64,000 nucleotides of DNA from Cyclospora cayetanensis (lineage: Eukaryota; Apicomplexa; Conoidasida; Eucoccidiorida; Eimeriidae): contig NW_020312148.1 in NCBI RefSeq assembly GCF_002999335.1, positions 124,001 to 188,000 on the forward strand. Reading direction: 5' to 3'. Made by a program: the position numbers and the translations under genes. The notes under the pieces were generated by a model. It saw nothing but the letters and a program-made list of their open reading frames with translations, ran no database searches and was not told the DNA's origin. Below, in pieces: positions 1 to 11,732 of the stretch (positions are counted from its first letter, which is position 1; each line of letters starts with the position of its first letter).

Positions 1-376
1 CTTGCCCTGCAGAATACGCCGGCGGCAACGCGCACATATATATATATATATATACAAACATATATACACATAGCAACGCATCTACACATCTACCCATCCC
101 CAGGTGATAAGACCGCTGACAGGCAGGCACATGACGGCGATCGCGCAGAGAAGAAAGAGCACGCAGAAGCTGCTCCTCTTCTGCTTAGGTTCTTGGCACC
201 TGCTTGCTATGGCCCTGCAGCTCTATGCCCTTGCCGCCGAAGGGTCTTGCTAGAGAGAAGCTGCCAGATCCAGTGCGGCATATGTGCATGCACATGTACA
301 AGCGTATCCAAGGATATAGGTGTAGATAGGCAAGGATGCAGTGCCATGAGTCTGAGAGAGGCCCCTTTCTTCTTAC

Positions 377-3300
377 CGAACGCGTAAGGGCTACAGTGAA
401 GTGCCTCCCGAGCGCCACGACCTTGATCTTGTGCTGTTGGAGGCTCCTAACGAGAAGAAAGCGGGAACTCCAGGCAATGGGAGCTTCCTCAGCTGCATTT
501 CTTGGCAGTCTGTCTCGCGAAGCAGGTAGGGGGCCCACAGGGTAGGACAGCTCGCCGTAGCTGTTGCTGCCGCACAAATACAGCAGCCCTCCTGACACGA
601 CCAGTCCGGAATGTGTGTCGCTAGCCGCCACGTAGCGCACCCGCAGAGACAGACGCACCAACGTCGGAGTCCATACCTGAAACAACCCGTAATTACCACG
701 CCGATCCTAGTCTGTTGGCGTCATCGCGCCTCGGGAGCTTGACAACGGCTTCCAGGGGCCTTGCTTGGAAGAGAGGAGGGACCTCTACTCTTCAGAGGAC
801 GGAGGCGCTTTGTTTTAAGGCCTAACGAGAGAGGGGTGTGCAATACAAGCAAGGAGCCTCGGGAATTAGACCCTACGTTCTTAACACTGTCGAACGCCTC
901 CCCAAGGCCCAGTCGCCCCCACTTGTTGGAACCCCACGAAAAAACTTCGCCGCTGATGCTCAGAGCCAACGCATGTTCATTGCTTGCAGCCACCTTCGAA
1001 AAAACCGCACATCCCAAGCCACAAACCCCCAGCAGCCTAGTAGCCTCGAACCCTAGGCCCTAGACGCACCACGTTAGCTGCGGCCATAAGCTATCCTGGA
1101 GGCTGCTAAGGGCGAATGGCAGAGAGAACTAACTAGGGGCAGAGACACACGAGACGACCGACGTCCAGGCTCAGCATTCAGGGAACCCAACACAGAGCCA
1201 CACAGAGAAGCACACGGAGAAAAGAGGCTCCACAGTCGCAGGTAGAGAGACAAAGTGGCAGGTAGGCGCGAGAAGGGAGCCGTATTTGTGAAGGCTGATG
1301 GCAGCACGCCGTGTGGGAAGAGGCCCAGGAGCCATTGTGCAGTGGGAAGAGAAGGGGAGGGAGTGAGTCAGAGACAGCGAGAGGATGCACCACGCAATAG
1401 CGACATTCAGGAAGCGAAGGAGCCACCCAAGAAGGGACAAGAAAGAAGCTTCCAGCAGGCTAAAGCGCACCTGTTTAATTGGAAGACCGATGAGGGCAGG
1501 AATCGGCCGCAGCAGAGGCTCTACGCTTCTGCGCAAGGCGGCGGGGCATGCGGCAAAGGAAAAGGCAGGGCACTATGTGAGATAGTGAATGCGAGGCGAG
1601 AACGCGTCACACAAGGTGAAATACACACAAAGGGCGGGAAAGCAGAGTGCGGCTTTACGGTAAAAGCCCAAGGGTAATGAAGGCAGAAAAAACAGCAAGA
1701 CACGCGACGATAGGGTAAGAGTCGTGCGTCTCCTGTGTATGTCCCCCCCGCCCTTTGCACCTGCTTAAGGCCCCTCATTCCTCCTTAACCGCTCTGTAGC
1801 ATGTTTGTTCCCCTCCTTGCCTCTCTGCTGCAGGACCCCACGTGCCCTGGAAACGTCCTCGTCCTCCCCCCAGCTACCCCGATTGTGAACCCCTCGATCC
1901 TAGTTCTGACCCTTGTCGTTTTATCCCCCCTCCCCCCACTCGCCCTTGCGCGCGTCCACCTTACGGTTGTTGCTGCTGCCCGTCTTGAGTCTCCTCGCCA
2001 ATCCCCAGACAGCCGTGCGATGAGGATCCGCAGGCCAGCAGCATACCTGTCTCTGTCAAAGCCAGGGAATAACAGCCGCCACACGCTGCCTGGCAAAAAC
2101 GAACCTAATGCCCCCACAACGAAAACACCGCAAAGCCCAGAGGACACCGCTCTCGAACCAAAGACCTTCATACTTGCATCCATGTGCTACACAGCACTCG
2201 ATGGGTATATATATATATATGCATACATATCCATATAAATGTGCATATACGTATAGGCGTATTTACATTTGCGTTTACTCGTGGGGGCTCTCAAGCCCCC
2301 CCCCTGCAAAAACCACGCACAGCAGCAACGGCTGGCCCAAGGAGCAACCGCCGCAACGCCTGCACCCCATGAACATTGACACATCCCTCTAGGCTTTGAA
2401 ATTCCAGCCCCTTTCCCTCCCTCGCTCATCACCTGTCCCTGCAGAAGGGGCCTCGACCTGTCCAGCTGCATGGCCTGAGGCGCAAAAGTGCGGAGGACTC
2501 GCGCTGAGGGGCCCCTCCCAAGCTGCCCGAATTCGTTGCTTCCAAATGCAATGGCGGCTGAGGCAGAAGAAGGCAGTCAAACCACCCACGAGAGCGCCGC
2601 TATGACAAAAGCCCGTAAGGCGCCAACATATGGCACCTGCACGACAGGGTCGCGTGCTTCCGAATGTTCGCGTGGGCAAAAAGCCTGCAATCCCTCTGGA
2701 AGAACTCTTGGGCATGTGGGCGAAGAAGAAGAATTTGTGTTTCTCTCTTTCTCTCCCTATCTCTCTCTCTCTTTCCCCCTGTATGTGTATGTGTGTGTGT
2801 GTGTTTACAGTCGCGTGTTTGCCTGTGGGCAAGCGTCTTACATCCGTTATCCAGAACGGCAATAGTGTGTGACTCCCCCGTCGCCACAGAGACGGCTCCT
2901 CGTACGGCATCGCTTAATTTAGGCTTTCGAATGAATGCTTCTCCCTCCGGATCCAGGCAGCCCCCCTCATTGTCTCCCCCACCCCACACATTCTGGGTGA
3001 CATCCCACACCCAAGTCCTTTCCAGCCCGAGGCAGCACCCGCAGATACTCTTGTTTTCTAAGCGTTCCACTGCAGTTGGGGGGGCCCCTCGGGGGCCCCC
3101 CAAAGGGGGACACCCGGGGGCGGCGGCGGCGTCGCCTCCGGTGTGGATTTCGGGAGGTGTGTTAGAGGGTGGCTGTGCGCCACTTAGCAGCTGGCCGCTG
3201 TCGTTCAAACCCCACATAAAGACAGCGAAGTGCGGAGGGGTAAGGCACTCGGAGTTGAGCTGCTGAAGAGAGGTGGTCCGACTGGCCTCGTCGCTCTGTG

Positions 3301-3694
3301 GCTGACTGCCCCCCCCCGAAGAGGGGCCCCCTGCGGGCGCCGCAGGAGGCGAGGCGGAGGAGGAAGGGCCTCTGTGACTCACGGCACGAGCCAACATGGA
3401 CGTGGCTAGGGAGGAGCACTCCGAGACGGATCCGCTGTGCGCTGCAGCAACGGGAGGAGGGATTCCTGAGTCGCAGTGGACTGCGCTGAGGAGGCTGCTA
3501 CTGCTGGGTGGTCGCTGCTGCTGCTGCGTCTCCACAGCGCGTGACTGAGGCTGCGTCTGCTCGACGGCTTCGCAGTCACCAGACGTATTTCCAGGGTGCA
3601 GCGTGGTCGATCCAGAATTCATGGGTTCCCGCTGCTCCGGGGGCCTTCGGTGTCGATGCAACGACCGCAAGCAATCTGACAGACGGAGTGTCAT
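377..3694 (-). CDS. RCC1-repeat (beta-propeller) protein, six exons, 3' end unresolved
   Basis: Exons on the minus strand: 3694-2842, 2557-2433, 2104-1965, 1528-1471, 993-877 and 676-377. All junctions keep codon phase and use GT-AG. Joined, they give about 531 residues. The first ~190 residues are a low-complexity Ser/Gln/Pro leader. After it come RCC1 blades with typical signatures: MWGLNDSGQLL, VATGESHTIAVLDNG, AFGSNEFGQLGRG, AACGGYSLALTETG, VAASNEHALALS, VFSWGSNKWGRLGLG, VAASDTHSGLVV and LCGSNSYGEL. The start is the first in-frame ATG (3694). The last exon has a good donor (GTAAGA at 376), so at least one more exon should lie at 1-375 or off the left edge; I could not fix it. RCC1 propellers include Ran exchange factors and many unrelated scaffolds. 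The blades are irregular, so I do not claim a Ran-GEF. Confidence 0.85.
2758..2808. repeat. CT/GT microsatellite in RCC1-gene intron 1
   Basis: A (CT)n tract is followed by a (TG)n tract, inside the intron between the exons ending at 2842 and starting at 2557. Simple sequence; no function inferred. Confidence 0.8.
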
Positions 3695-6019
3695 TGCTGC
3701 GACCGATGCAGCCGTTTTCGTGCAGGTCCTGCGCCCGGAGCCTTCGTAGTCGCTGGTGCAAATGCAGAGACTGCTGCAACAGCGCTGTGTGACCAAGGTT
3801 GGCGAGTCCAGGCAGCAGCGTTAGTGGCAAGAACGAGTTCTGCAGCCGCTACGCCCACAGCAAAGCACCAGAACGGCTGCCTGCAGCTTGGGAAGATGCT
3901 GCTACTGCGGTCCCTGGTGCTGTGTATGTACGTCGAGTATCCGGAAGCGCGGTCTGCTGCCCTCTCTGTGGCTGGATGGTGCTGCTTCTAATTCTGCTTC
4001 TGTATTCTGGCTGCGCAGAAGGACTAAATAAGTTCCCTCGGGGTCTTAAAAGCCTTCGCTGTCTGCACATGGGGTAAGTGCAGCCGCGGGAGCGGCGGCT
4101 GCCACTTAGCCTCGGCTGTCGATGGTGCCTCTGGTTCGGCGAGCTGATGAGATAGCTACGCACGTAGTTCCTGACGCCTTAAACTGAGATATTAAACAAA
4201 CAAGGTGTCGCATTTCATGTAATTTTGCTCATTTTTCTCGGAAACCCCGAAACTTCCCGTAGGTGTCCATACACCGGAGTCCTGGGCTGCGAGACCGTTC
4301 GGTAGCGGTGGGGATTCTGGTGTATGCTGGCATGCGCTATTCAACGCCGAGCAAGTTTATTTAAGAGCTGAAATGAAACTTTTCCGCCGCTAAAGCGCGA
4401 CTTACCTCCACTTACGGTGTACTGTGAACATATAACACCACCCGCGAGCAACAACAGACAGTGGCTGTACGTGCCTTGCCTAGATTTCCTCCTCCGCATC
4501 TGCACCTTTATAAGCCCCAAACCAAGCCTCAGCAAGGTACGATTCTTGGAATCGGATCCGCAGTGCTTAAATGTGTGCGCAACTGGGTGTTACACACAAA
4601 CAGAGCTACCCGGTGCACTCAACTCAAGGAATAAGGCATTGTACCGGCAGACAAGTTTGGAGCTTCGCAGCCACATCTCCCCCTTAATTCAACCGACCAA
4701 ACATTCTCTTTATGTTGACGCCGATAAGCATTGCAGATAGGCGCCTGCTCTCCCATTCACGCCTTTACGCATGCCTTTACTGTATCTACACATGCGCTTC
4801 CAGGTCCTTCACTCAGAGGCGCCTGCATCTGTCTACAAGGCTGCCTTCTGCCATGCATTTGTCCCCACCCACAAAAATCAGTTCACACAGAGGTGCAGCT
4901 TTCATGCCTCACCTCAGAGGTGAGCACCTACACGCAAATGTCTTCACAGGTATACATGCGTGAACACGCAAACCCCTTGCTGGGCCGCCTACTTATGCTA
5001 CAGTCAACCCTGCTACCCTTTGGATCAGAGAAGCGTGATGCTGCTACACAAAAGTAACCCCGTCAGAGCGACTTACAGGTATACTTGTAGGCTGCAGGCG
5101 AGCCTTGCTAGAGTGGACGTCAGAAAGAAGCAAAACGATGAGCAGCGCTTGGGGGAAAGGGCGGAACACCGTAAAGGTGAAGCCAGAGATGATAGTGGAT
5201 GGACTCGAAAAGGCTGCAAGTGGAATAGAAAGCCTATAAGGCCTAGGCTGTAAAACTACATGTGCGCATACGCCTACGAATACCTTTGCGTGCAGCAGGA
5301 GATTCGCGTGTTATTAGTCTCTGGAACGCCACACGTATGTACATGCTGCGATTTATATACGTGTGTCTAAGCAGACAACAAGAAACACCAAGCCCTAAGA
5401 GCTAATCTACAGAACCTTTCAGAAGCTACGCTATCCAATATGAATGCGACGACTGGTGTCCCGAAGTGGTTGTCATGCACACACATAACCACCTACAAGA
5501 ATCCTGCATTACGCCAGCGGCGATATGATAGCTGACAATACAGCAAAAGCAACAATGAGAGAACTGGCTTGACGTTCGTTTGCATCCTCTTTCTCGTGAG
5601 GAGCAGACGGTTTCGTGGGCTCTGCCGCCTCCGGCTGCCCTTTTCTGTCTGTCATCCGCAAAATACCATTGTAAATGTATATATTTACTGGCAAAATTGG
5701 TCCACAAAGAAATGGCTAAAAGCCCGAATCCGTAGGAGGTGCAGACACACTGCAGAACTTGGAGCGGTGCTAGACCACAACCTCCTGTGTCGCCTCTATA
5801 CTTCCCTCTCAACTTGATTCAACGTGTACATACACCTCAGCACGTGCGCATAGCAAGTACACATCAGGTGCATAAAGCGCCCATATGCGCATACGCCCCA
5901 CGTGGATATGCACCCAAACAGCACATGCACTCCAGAGGTGTACAGTCAGTAGACACTCCATGTGTAACGTACACCCTAAGGCTCCCCAAGCCAGGGCGAT
6001 CTTATGCCTCCCTTCTGCT
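3695..6019. other. Intergenic, no supported gene
   Basis: This spacer lies between the RCC1 gene start and the SmD1 stop. It should hold the RCC1-gene promoter at its left end. The short open frames here (up to ~128 codons, e.g. 5426-5812 minus) show no family motif and no coding-type bias. I found no RNA gene. Confidence 0.5.
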
Positions 6020-6403
6020 TTACCTCCCTCTGAAGCCTCCTCCCCTTGGGCCTGATCCTCTGCCACCCCTCGGACCTGCTCCCCTGCCGCCCCTTCCTCT
6101 TCCTCTTGCGAGGGGTCGCAGTCCAGTTTCCCTCGGGGGCCTTTGAACGGGCGTGTCGTCAATAAGAAGGGTGTCTAAAGGCAGGGAGTCGGGCAGAATG
6201 AAATATCTTATATTGCTGCCTCTGATGGTGAGGTAATCCATGGAAACTGGGTTTGAGTGCTTCACGGTGAGCTTGACATTCTTCAAATGCGTATTCATCG
6301 CAACATCGACACCGACGATAGTTCCGTGCACGATTGTGCCATTTTTCAGCTCCAAAACCAGCGTCTCATTGGCAAGACGCATCAGAAACCGCACCAACTT
6401 CAT
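6020..6403 (-). CDS. SNRPD1: Small nuclear ribonucleoprotein SmD1
   Basis: Uninterrupted 127-residue frame from ATG at 6403. It is the SmD1 core protein of the heptameric Sm ring on U1, U2, U4 and U5 snRNAs, needed for snRNP assembly and nuclear import. The Sm1 motif lies at about residues 5-45 ([15 protein letters not shown], then [11 protein letters not shown], then [14 protein letters not shown]). Sm2 follows at about 60-75 ([18 protein letters not shown]), with the usual IRGS-type RNA-contact motif. The C-terminus is a Gly-Arg tail ([11 protein letters not shown] and similar), the usual site of arginine methylation and SMN binding. Length matches the family (~119 in human). It is the only clear single-exon gene in the window. 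Confidence 0.97.
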   Translation of the reverse strand: MKLVRFLMRLANETLVLELKNGTIVHGTIVGVDVAMNTHLKNVKLTVKHSNPVSMDYLTIRGSNIRYFILPDSLPLDTLLIDDTPVQRPPRETGLRPLARGRGRGGRGAGPRGGRGSGPRGGGFRGR

Positions 6404-9400
6404 CTTGGATGAGCAGGTTTGTAGCCAGCTTGAGGCTCGTTAAAGGGATTAGGCTGCGCGGGTTTAGTGCCTGGAAGGTAAATCAGGCGACGCCAAGATT
6501 ACGTTTCGGAAGGAACAAGGGGGGAAGGAAGGAGGAAGGGGAAATGCATTCAGAAGCAGAAACACACAGACGAAGCAAAAACGAACAAATGTGAATGGGA
6601 GAGGGAGGTTCTCTGCGGCAACGGCCTCCCTTTGCTCCCCGCAGTCCAAAGGCAGAATTTTGTTGCCAGCAGGTCTATATGAAGAAAAGAATAGGATAGC
6701 GACGCCTTTTATACGCGGAAAAAAGGCCCAAACGCAGAGTAGTGTACCCTCAACCTCAAGCCCACTAGGCTGCTACATGCATGCAGCTGAACGTACACCA
6801 GGGGCCTGGCTGCCAAGGAGGCGCTGGCACTGGGGCTAACGCCGTTCCCTCCAGCTCAAAGGGAGCACTTTTGTACTTTTGTTGATTTCACGGAGCTTCA
6901 GCATATCCGACAGATACCTACTGAGGTCGCCTTTTATAGACTACTGCACCCCATATGTGGTTACTGCTTCACCGCGTACAGAGTGCGCGTATGCACATTA
7001 GAGTATGGCGGTGACCTAGCTCTCTTCCCTCAATGCTTATATGTTAACTTCAGTGGGTTGGAAACCCTCGAGAAGGCCTCAAATCTTTCATCCGCAACAA
7101 AGCCGCAAGCTAGGGTGTACATCCTGTTTTCATGGCTCTACTGCATTAGGTGGCCAGGCTGCACTTGGCGGAAGCATCTGCACCAGTTAGGTTTACTCAA
7201 CATTTAGCTAGGCAGAGACTGCATGGCTGGGCTGCTTGAATTCTGTGTTGGCTGAAAAATAGGCATTTCCCCATGCAAGATGCATTAGTTGTACCACTAC
7301 ATCTGTAACGCCCCTCCTTAGGTCCCCGTAAAAAAACTTTTAACTTTACACTCAGTACCAACTGAATAAAAAAAAAATTCAAAGTGCTTCTTAACGAGCT
7401 CCCTCCTTTTCCTGCCCGCGCCCCTCAGCACTGAAAGACGAAGGAGATGGAAGGACAGCTTGTTGGCGCTATGTTGCAAACTGTAGGCACTCCAGGCAAT
7501 CGAAACAAATTGCAGATGCAAATCTGCTCACACGCATCCAATAACGATTTTCATTTGTCTAGTTGACGCCACTCCGCAATCAATACGGCATGCAAACAAT
7601 CAATAGACTATTCAATAATTATGAGTTCGTAAGTGAATCTTTCCAGCGTTGCAGTAGGTACGGAAGTGCAGCATAGCCCACTACATTAGATTTGGGTACC
7701 TGTACGCTAAGCTACTGCGTGCAGCTGGAAGCCCATTGTCGATACGCTCAGATGATGCAGTGACGTGCTCTGAAGGTCCAGCAACCTGCATTCGAGCTGT
7801 TCTATTTCTTCTCATTTTGAAGGGTTCAAGGCTACATGTCTCCTGATAGAGACCATAACAGGCGTGCAACACGCGAGATCCACAGTATTCTTCCTCTGGA
7901 CGCCATATGGCTATCGATATTAGAAATCCAGTCAAATACTCAGGGGAAAGCTCTCGCATGTTATTCACAAAGTGATGTGTTCTCATCCCTTGCTTTAAGG
8001 CCACCCGGTCCAGTGCTTATAAGGAGCACGTTAGGCTACCCTCGGTCCTCTTTTCCAGAATACTTTTATTTGCATACAATTTAGCTGTAAAACGCCCGCT
8101 TATTTTTGCCTGTTTTTTGAAGTCCATCCTCTGGGAAGCAGCGATGCACTCCCACAGGGCAAGAACAGAGATCATGTGCGTGAGTACAAAAACACACAAT
8201 GTGAGGTTGTATGCTATCGTCTTGAACTGCTCAGAGGATGCGACTGCATTAACCAAACCACCTCCAGCCCCAGCCCTTCTTCTTTTGCCCCTTTAGCAAG
8301 AACACGCTGTGGCTGAAAGGCAACAGATATGAACAAGTCTAAAACTATCTGCTCCCTCTGCAGAGCCCAAGCAAGCGCGCAGAATTCAAAAGGAGAGGTC
8401 AAGTGCTAGCCCTTAAGGCATATCTTGTGGTGGCATCCGAACTGCGCACTCGGTTGCAGAGCCTTCTTTTTGAATCTTTATGACATAGCAATTGCTTTGT
8501 GCGGTACTCGTCTACTCACAGAACTGCCTGTTGGAGCTTATGTGAAATCATCTTTACACTGGACTTCACAAAGATTGCGCATTTACTTTTGGGCACGCAG
8601 GTGCGCTCCCCATAGACTCTTGTGATAGTAGCGTAAACCAGCCCCGCACGGCAAGGCTAAAGGATAGATACAAATACGCAGGCCGGAGCGTAAAGCCTCA
8701 TATAAACAAGTCCAGCGTTACTCAGTGGACAGCGTCAAAAATCGAACCGCCACACTATCTCTGTCCCAATTCTTTTGACAAGTCCAAAGTCGCATGCCAT
8801 ACCTGTTGGCGAAGAGCAGGTACTAGTGGGCGCCAGAAGCGGCCCTACCTCCTGACTCATTACTCCTAGGCCTTGTCTCTCTTTTATTCACAGCAGAGCT
8901 CTTGTACAGAAAGCGTGCTAATGCATCGCAGCGGCCACGAATCCGATTGCCGGGTCAGAAAAATGAGAGGGCACTGCACTCACTTTTACTCAAAGGACTG
9001 AAGGGCCTTAGAGAGTACTCATTGCACCAAGGTGCCGAGTCGATACCTCAGGAGACAAATATTATCAAGGTGCCTGATTCTAGGTTCTGCGTTATAAAAG
9101 CCTAGAGCCTGCCAACGCTGGAAATAATTGGGAAGACGGCCAAAATTTAACGGTGGAGCTTCTTGGTTGTCCTGTGAGCAGCAGGTGGGTGGCCCTCTAC
9201 TCCAATCTGGTTGTTTGGAACCTGTGAAGAAGCTGGTAGCTGCAAACCCTCAGCCTGCTTTGGAAAGGAATTGCGCATCTCGAGAGCATCACCAGTGGGG
9301 GTACAGGCTACGCAGTTTACGCTTGTGGGGGGCCTTGATGGCCTTATTTAAGTTTTGGGCTTCTTACCAGCAGCAAGGCCTCTTGAGGTTAGGCCTTTAA

Positions 9401-11732
9401 ACCACTTCACGTGGCTGTAGAGCCCAGCTGGACAGTTAGCAAACGGAGGCACACAGTAGCGGCACAGAGCATTCCACGTGGGTAGAGTTGCTCTCCAGTA
9501 GGCTTGAAGGGAGCTGGGGTCCGGTCGCAATGTGGCATTGGCTTCGCAAAATGCATGCGGAATTAGTTCTACTCTGGAATCACGGCTATCAAGCACCGTG
9601 GCCCTTTTGTCACCCCCTTAAGCCTCCCACTTGCTGCTAGTATCCTGTTGAGGATGTTGGAGATTTTATGCGAGCTCTCCTACTACCTTGTTTTCAATGA
9701 AGGGCTTGATTCGTGCAGACAAGCAGTCGCAGATAGCAGAGGTGACATCTCAGCTTGACCCTCGGACGTCTCATTCGGGAAATTTCTAGCTTCTTGAAGC
9801 CTTTTCGCGCTATGTGCGCTGGTAATCGGCTACACTGGATGGCCCCCCGACGAAGGGCGCTACTCGTAACTGGTTTGGGGATTGGATTGGGGCTGACAAT
9901 TTACCGTACAAGCTAGTCTAGCGAGAATCCCCTCAAGTTTAACGATGGCTTACCTATTGCATCAATCAGCCCTGTGTACAAAACTGCAATGCTCATTGCC
10001 CAACCTTTCTTAACGGTGCTTACAAAAGGAAAATTCACTTGTAGTGAGTTGTCGTTGACTTCAAGAAAGTGTAGCGCAAGCGTTCACACCGCAGCACATT
10101 GTAAGGCACTGAACTAGTAAACGAATGGCCTTTGCGTTTGGCTGATCGTATATTTCAATTATTGTAGACTACTGTTAGCTCGATATAAGAAGACGCAATG
10201 TTGTGTGCGTGTACGGTAGAGTCTATGCGCCGCTAGCGATTATTGCTTGGAGTGCTTCAAGGGTGCAGCTACGCACGCCCTGGCTATTCCTCTTCCCTCA
10301 TGCCGATAATTCTCAAGGATGTGAACAAAGAAATGTGGAATGTTGTCTGAAGGACACCCAATAACTTGAGATATAGTTTGTGTGAAGTATCGAGTCACGC
10401 ACCTCCTTACGGAGACAGATGAAGCTGGACAAAAGGGGGTAAAACCTGTTCCTCACCCAATCTCACAATGCACGGCAAAAAAGGGAAAGCCACCCCTGGG
10501 CCCAGCTAGCAGCACTCACTGACCAGCCAGCAAAGGTGCAAGCTAGCGGCTTGTACAGCTCGAAGGCAGACCCTTGATCCCGTGGTAAGAACGTAGATTG
10601 TTAATCGCCGCGATGAATGCAACGTAATGGAAGCCAAAACACTTAGGTCCCCCTGTGGGGAATCTTACTCAGTAGACTTTGAACTGAAGGTGCCAGTCTA
10701 CTAGCAGCATTTAATACAACACCAGCAACTGCAGCAGGGCTTGTCGCAACTGTCTTCGATCGAGGCGCGTTAAAATTTCCCCACTCTGTGTTGCACTGTG
10801 GGCATGCATCCTGCAGAACGAGCATTCCTTGTTGTCGGTCTCTGGTATTCTACAAAAAATACGTTATTCTAGAGGGCAACCCTATACGGGCAGTCCTGTT
10901 TCGCTGACAAGCGCCCATTGGCTCCCACGTTGGACGGGGTCTGGAGGCTGAGCCCCTTTGAGGTACAGCTGAGGGTATGGGGTTACACCATGTCTTCTAT
11001 TTTAGTGGCATTCGTGACGCACTTACCGTTTACCGCCGGATGAACGACGAGATATGCTGCAGCTGTACGTCATTCGACAAGCGACTGCACATACCGACGA
11101 GTTATGGATTAGTAGAACCAGTATTCTGGCGTTTTATCAGTGTGCTTCCTTGAAGTGTATTAATCGATTAGTACTGCGCATATGGTCATTTATGGCGCAA
11201 CTGCTGTGGTGGACATACACTTGGACCGATCCCACCACCCCCAGCCCCCACTAAACTGCTGCTGCAATCATTTCATAGGGCTGCGTCCTTGTTTCCCCGC
11301 GGCCTCGCAAACCGGAGTTTTAATGTAATGTACACATTCCATGTTTGATTTTCCAGATTCTGAGGCTCTGTAGAGCTCCCCAACTGCCGCAAGGACGACA
11401 GGGTCCCTAGACTCCCATTCCTATCGGGTCCCCTGCTGCCGGTCGTATTGTTTTCTCGTTGCCTCTTTTCGTCCGTTTTACCCCTGAGGCTCTTAGTCGT
11501 TCGATGGTCGGCAGCGCTGCAGCGCGACAGCACCTTCGCTAGTTCCCCCTTTCGTGTCTTCGAGCAGACGCCACCACCACCCTCGAATGCCTACACGCAC
11601 AGGCCTCCGACTGCTGCACTTTGCTTCCCTTACCAAGCCTTGAGCTCCTTCCATCCTCCCCAGGTGTCTTGTCTGTGGCATGGAGGCAGCACACCCCCCT
11701 CGGGAGCTCCGCACATCCCCCGCAGCAACACC
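6404..11732. other. 5.3-kb gene-poor stretch
   Basis: Moderate-GC sequence with frequent stops in all frames and no long repeat. The longest small frames (e.g. 7681-8004 minus, 107 codons from a true ATG; 9128-9400 plus) have no recognisable motif and no neighbouring splice pattern that extends them. The left end should carry the SmD1 promoter; the right end should carry the promoter of the Gln-rich gene. Small spliced genes or non-coding RNAs could be missed here. Confidence 0.45.

Noticed and set aside
8735..8765. Possible tRNA T-loop (GGTTCGA on the minus strand)
   Set aside because: No T-stem, anticodon arm or acceptor stem can be folded around it.
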